A stretch of 9,902 nucleotides of DNA from Betaproteobacteria bacterium (GTDB lineage: Bacteria; Pseudomonadota; Gammaproteobacteria; Burkholderiales; Burkholderiaceae_C). The stretch's first letter is position 1; every line of letters starts with the position of its first letter. The notes beneath the pieces were generated by a model that did no database searches, was not told where the DNA came from, and saw nothing but the letters and a program-made list of their open reading frames with translations. The position numbers were made by a program, and so were the translations under genes. Shown one piece after another: positions 6,318 through 9,902 of the stretch. Location of the stretch: contig RFSP01000050.1 in assembly GCA_009923895.1 (NCBI GenBank), positions 1 to 9,902 of the forward strand, given 5' to 3'.

Positions 6318-6337
6318 TAGTAACCCGGAGGTTACTA
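6318..6337. repeat. Perfect 8-bp stem hairpin between crtF and bchC
   Basis: TAGTAACC-CGGA-GGTTACTA: 8-bp perfect arms with a compact 4-nt loop; one further G-U pair is possible. An 8-bp self-complementary palindrome, TCTATAGA (6338-6345), follows immediately. There is no U-run on either strand, so this is not an ordinary intrinsic terminator. In a read-through transcript it would form a hairpin immediately upstream of the bchC operator. It may act as an RNA processing or stability element or as a protein-binding site. Confidence 0.5.
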
Positions 6338-6344
6338 TCTATAG

Positions 6345-6388
6345 AGTCATTATAAATTGACATACCACAATGTTCATTTAAAAATACA
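6345..6388 (+). promoter_or_regulatory. Tandem PpsR/CrtJ-type operator upstream of bchC
   Basis: Box 1 is AGTCATTATAAATTGACA (6345-6362), with one change (AGT for TGT). Box 2 is TGTTCATTTAAAAATACA (6371-6388), a perfect TGT-N12-ACA. The gap is exactly 8 bp, as at crtE and at the bchC promoters described in Rhodobacter. Box 1 matches crtE box 1 at 14 of 18 positions. Box 2 ends 3 bp before the bchC ATG. Aerobic repression by PpsR/CrtJ is inferred from these matches. Confidence 0.75.
6357..6384 (+). promoter_or_regulatory. Probable bchC promoter inside the PpsR operator
   Basis: A perfect TTGACA (6357-6362) forms the right arm of box 1. TAAAAA (6379-6384, 16-bp spacing) or TTAAAA (6378-6383, 15-bp) inside box 2 is the best -10 match. 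The layout repeats that of the crtE promoter: TTAAA occupies the same column of box 2 in both. Transcription would start at about 6390-6392, right at the bchC start codon. An alternative -10, TATAAA (6351-6356), lacks a recognisable -35. Confidence 0.4.
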
Positions 6389-6391
6389 CAC

Positions 6392-7345
6392 ATGAAGGCC
6401 CATGCCATCGTCTTCGATCGACCCCAGGTGGTCTCCGTCAGGGAACTGGACGTGGCAGAACTGTCGCCGGGGCACATTGAAGTGGCGGTGGATTTCAGTG
6501 GCATCAGCACCGGCACGGAGCGCCTTCTGTGGAATGGCAGCATGCCCGCCTTCCCAGGCATGGGGTATCCCTTGGTACCGGGCTATGAGAGCGTGGGCCG
6601 CATCACGGCGGTCGGCGACGATGTGAGCCTGCCTTTGGGGCAGGCCGTTTTTGTCCCAGGCGCGAGCTGTTGGCCGGGCGTTCACAGTTTGTTTGGCGGA
6701 TCAGCCTCCAAGTTGGTGGTGCACCAAGGCCGTGTGGCCCCCGTGGATCCCTCGCTCGGGGCGCAGTCAGTGTTATTGGCCCTGGCCGCCACCGCCTATC
6801 ACTCGGTCGCAGGGGGAGGGCAGCAAGCGCCGTTCGCCCCCCCAGAGTTGATCGTTGGCCACGGCGTGATGGGCCGCTTGCTGGCCCGAATGACGGTGGC
6901 AGCCGGGGGCCTTCCCCTCGTGGTCTGGGAGACCAACCCGGTTCGCAGCCATGGGGCTGTGGGGTATACCGTGGTGGACCCCAAAGACGACCCCAGACGC
7001 GACTACCAAACCATTTACGACGTCAGCGGCGATGCCTCGCTGCTCAACAGCCTCATTGCCCGTCTGCGCCCAGGAGGCGAGTTGGTCTTGGCGGGTTTTT
7101 ACAAAGACGACATTCAGTTTGCCTTTGCACCGGCCTTCATGCGCGAAGTGCGATTGCGCATCGCCGCCGAGTGGAAGCGCCCCGACTTGTTGGCCGTGAA
7201 CGAGCTCGTTCGCAGCGGCAGGTTGTCACTGAGCGATCTCATCACACACCAAGACCTGCCCACGAGAGCCCACGCGGCTTACGAACAGGCCTTTGGCGAT
7301 TCGAGTTGTTTGAAGATGGTCTTGGATTGGAGGGCCCACGCATGA
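6392..7345 (+). CDS. bchC: 3-hydroxyethyl bacteriochlorophyllide a dehydrogenase BchC
   Basis: A 317-residue NAD-type dehydrogenase of the medium-chain (zinc-alcohol dehydrogenase-like) superfamily that oxidises the 3-(1-hydroxyethyl) group to 3-acetyl, one of the last steps of bacteriochlorophyllide a synthesis. The N-terminal catalytic-like domain carries the family sequence FSGISTGTERLLWNG (35-49), PLVPGYESVGRI (60-71) and FGGSASKLVV (101-110). The nucleotide-binding fold has GHGVMGRLLAR (156-166), and PGGELVLAGFYKDD (227-240) is characteristic. The start MKAHAIVFDRP fits the family N-terminus. No Shine-Dalgarno sequence precedes it: the 20 bases upstream are AT-rich operator sequence. Translation may come from a leaderless message or by coupling with crtF read-through. 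Its stop overlaps the bchX start as ATGA. Confidence 0.93.
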   Translation: MKAHAIVFDRPQVVSVRELDVAELSPGHIEVAVDFSGISTGTERLLWNGSMPAFPGMGYPLVPGYESVGRITAVGDDVSLPLGQAVFVPGASCWPGVHSLFGGSASKLVVHQGRVAPVDPSLGAQSVLLALAATAYHSVAGGGQQAPFAPPELIVGHGVMGRLLARMTVAAGGLPLVVWETNPVRSHGAVGYTVVDPKDDPRRDYQTIYDVSGDASLLNSLIARLRPGGELVLAGFYKDDIQFAFAPAFMREVRLRIAAEWKRPDLLAVNELVRSGRLSLSDLITHQDLPTRAHAAYEQAFGDSSCLKMVLDWRAHA

Positions 7346-8262
7346 GTGAGACAAAGAAAGAAACCCAGATCATCGCGATTTACGGCAAGGGAGGCATCGG
7401 CAAGAGTTTTACGCTGGCCAACCTGAGCTACATGATGGCGCAGCAAGGCAAGCGCGTCTTGTTGATCGGGTGTGATCCCAAGAGCGACACCACCAGTCTG
7501 CTGTTTGGCGGCAAAGCCTGCCCCACCATCATCGAAACGTCGTCCAAAAAGAAACTGGCCGGTGAAGAGGTGCAGATTGGCGACGTGTGCTTCAAGCGCG
7601 ACGGCGTTTTTGCCATGGAGCTGGGCGGGCCCGAGGTGGGCCGTGGCTGTGGCGGTCGCGGAATCATTCACGGCTTTGAAACCTTGGAAAAGCTTGGGTT
7701 TCATGACTGGGGTTTTGACTACGTCCTGCTCGACTTCTTGGGCGACGTGGTTTGTGGCGGATTCGGTTTGCCAATCGCCCGCGACATGTGCCAAAAGGTC
7801 ATTGTGGTGGGCAGCAACGACTTGCAGTCGCTGTACGTGGCCAATAACGTGTGTTCCGCCGTCGAATATTTCCGCAAGCTCGGTGGCAACGTGGGCGTGG
7901 CCGGTATGGTCGTCAACAAAGACGACGGCACCGGTGAGGCGCATGCCTTTGCCCAAAGGGCCGGCATCCCGGTGTTGGCTTCCATTCCGGCGGACGAGGA
8001 CATCCGGCGCAAGAGTGCCAGCTACGAAATCATAGGCAAGCCTGAAGGGCGTTGGGGCCCCTTGTTTGCCGAGCTGGCCACCCAAGTGGGTCTGGCTCCA
8101 CCTCAGCGGCCCAAACCCCAAACCCAAGACGAGTTGTTGAGTCTTTTCTCTGCGGATTCCGTGGGCCGCAATGTGGTGTTGCAGCCGGCCAGCGACACCG
8201 ACATGTTGGGCTATCGGCCCAAGGTCAAAGCGTCGTTTGAAGTGGTGTACGACGAGGTCTGA
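7342..8262 (+). CDS. bchX: Chlorophyllide a oxidoreductase iron protein BchX
   Basis: The 306-residue, NifH-like ATP-dependent reductase that passes electrons to BchY-BchZ for reduction of chlorophyllide ring B. It is a homodimer bridged by a [4Fe-4S] cluster. The P-loop is GKGGIGKS (15-22) and the switch region is GCDPKSDTTSLL (43-54). The two cluster cysteines are C103 in GRGCGGRG and C138 in GDVVCGGF. DYVLLDFLGDVV (126-137) follows the NifH/BchL pattern. The start ATG overlaps the bchC stop (ATGA), and GGAGG (7329-7333) lies 8 nt upstream. With this start only 14 residues precede the P-loop, whereas BchX proteins I recall carry roughly 25-30 more. The frame is open upstream, but that sequence lies within bchC and looks non-coding, so I keep the short form. 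bchY follows after 2 bp. Confidence 0.95.
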   Translation: MSETKKETQIIAIYGKGGIGKSFTLANLSYMMAQQGKRVLLIGCDPKSDTTSLLFGGKACPTIIETSSKKKLAGEEVQIGDVCFKRDGVFAMELGGPEVGRGCGGRGIIHGFETLEKLGFHDWGFDYVLLDFLGDVVCGGFGLPIARDMCQKVIVVGSNDLQSLYVANNVCSAVEYFRKLGGNVGVAGMVVNKDDGTGEAHAFAQRAGIPVLASIPADEDIRRKSASYEIIGKPEGRWGPLFAELATQVGLAPPQRPKPQTQDELLSLFSADSVGRNVVLQPASDTDMLGYRPKVKASFEVVYDEV

Positions 8263-8264
8263 TC

Positions 8265-9902
<1,638 letters not shown>

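Noticed and set aside
6670..7341. 224-codon upstream extension of bchX in its frame, inside bchC
   Set aside because: The sequence is R/G/P-rich and lies wholly within bchC in another frame. The overlap ATG at 7342 has a good ribosome site and gives a family-like start.

Overview
The window is the left-hand part of a photosynthesis gene cluster from a purple, bacteriochlorophyll a-producing proteobacterium. The gene order (crtE-crtF-bchC-bchX-bchY-bchZ), the moderately high GC content and the kind of neighbouring genes suggest a betaproteobacterium of the Burkholderiales (Rhodoferax/Limnohabitans/Rubrivivax-like). That placement is inferred from protein appearance, with no database search. 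In known purple bacteria the same block usually continues into the puf genes, which would lie beyond the right edge.

Layout. Positions 1-105 hold what may be the last codons of an unrecognised plus-strand gene. Positions 222-1574 (minus) encode a Tat-exported alpha/beta hydrolase of the secretory lipase type. Divergent from it, positions 1734-2630 encode an Ada-like fusion of an AraC-type DNA-binding domain and an O6-methylguanine-DNA methyltransferase. A secreted serine hydrolase of the beta-lactamase/NylB fold follows (2650-3924). None of these three has an obvious role in photosynthesis, so they mark the flank of the cluster. At 3918-4046 (minus) there is a 42-residue single-membrane-span protein with a strong, duplicated Shine-Dalgarno sequence. 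It is convergent with the serine hydrolase and divergent from crtE.

The photosynthesis operon runs from 4198 to beyond the right edge, all on the plus strand with short gaps or overlaps. CrtE makes geranylgeranyl diphosphate, the precursor of carotenoids and of the bacteriochlorophyll tail. CrtF O-methylates the hydroxylated carotenoid of the spheroidene/spirilloxanthin pathway. BchX, BchY and BchZ form chlorophyllide a oxidoreductase, which reduces ring B, and BchC oxidises the 3-hydroxyethyl group to 3-acetyl. Together they complete the bacteriochlorophyllide a macrocycle.

Regulation is readable. Upstream of both crtE and bchC lies a pair of PpsR/CrtJ-type boxes (TGT-N12-ACA). In each pair one box is perfect, one carries a single change in a TGT half, and the two are separated by exactly 8 bp. 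This is the classic arrangement of the oxygen/light-responsive repressor. The crtF-bchC gap also holds three successive short perfect palindromes, and the downstream bchC box ends only 3 bp before the start codon, which raises the possibility of a leaderless bchC transcript.

I see no convincing evidence for a wholly new multi-gene system. The least explained items are the small membrane protein sharing the crtE control region, the palindrome cluster before bchC, and the unusual translation starts of bchC and bchZ.
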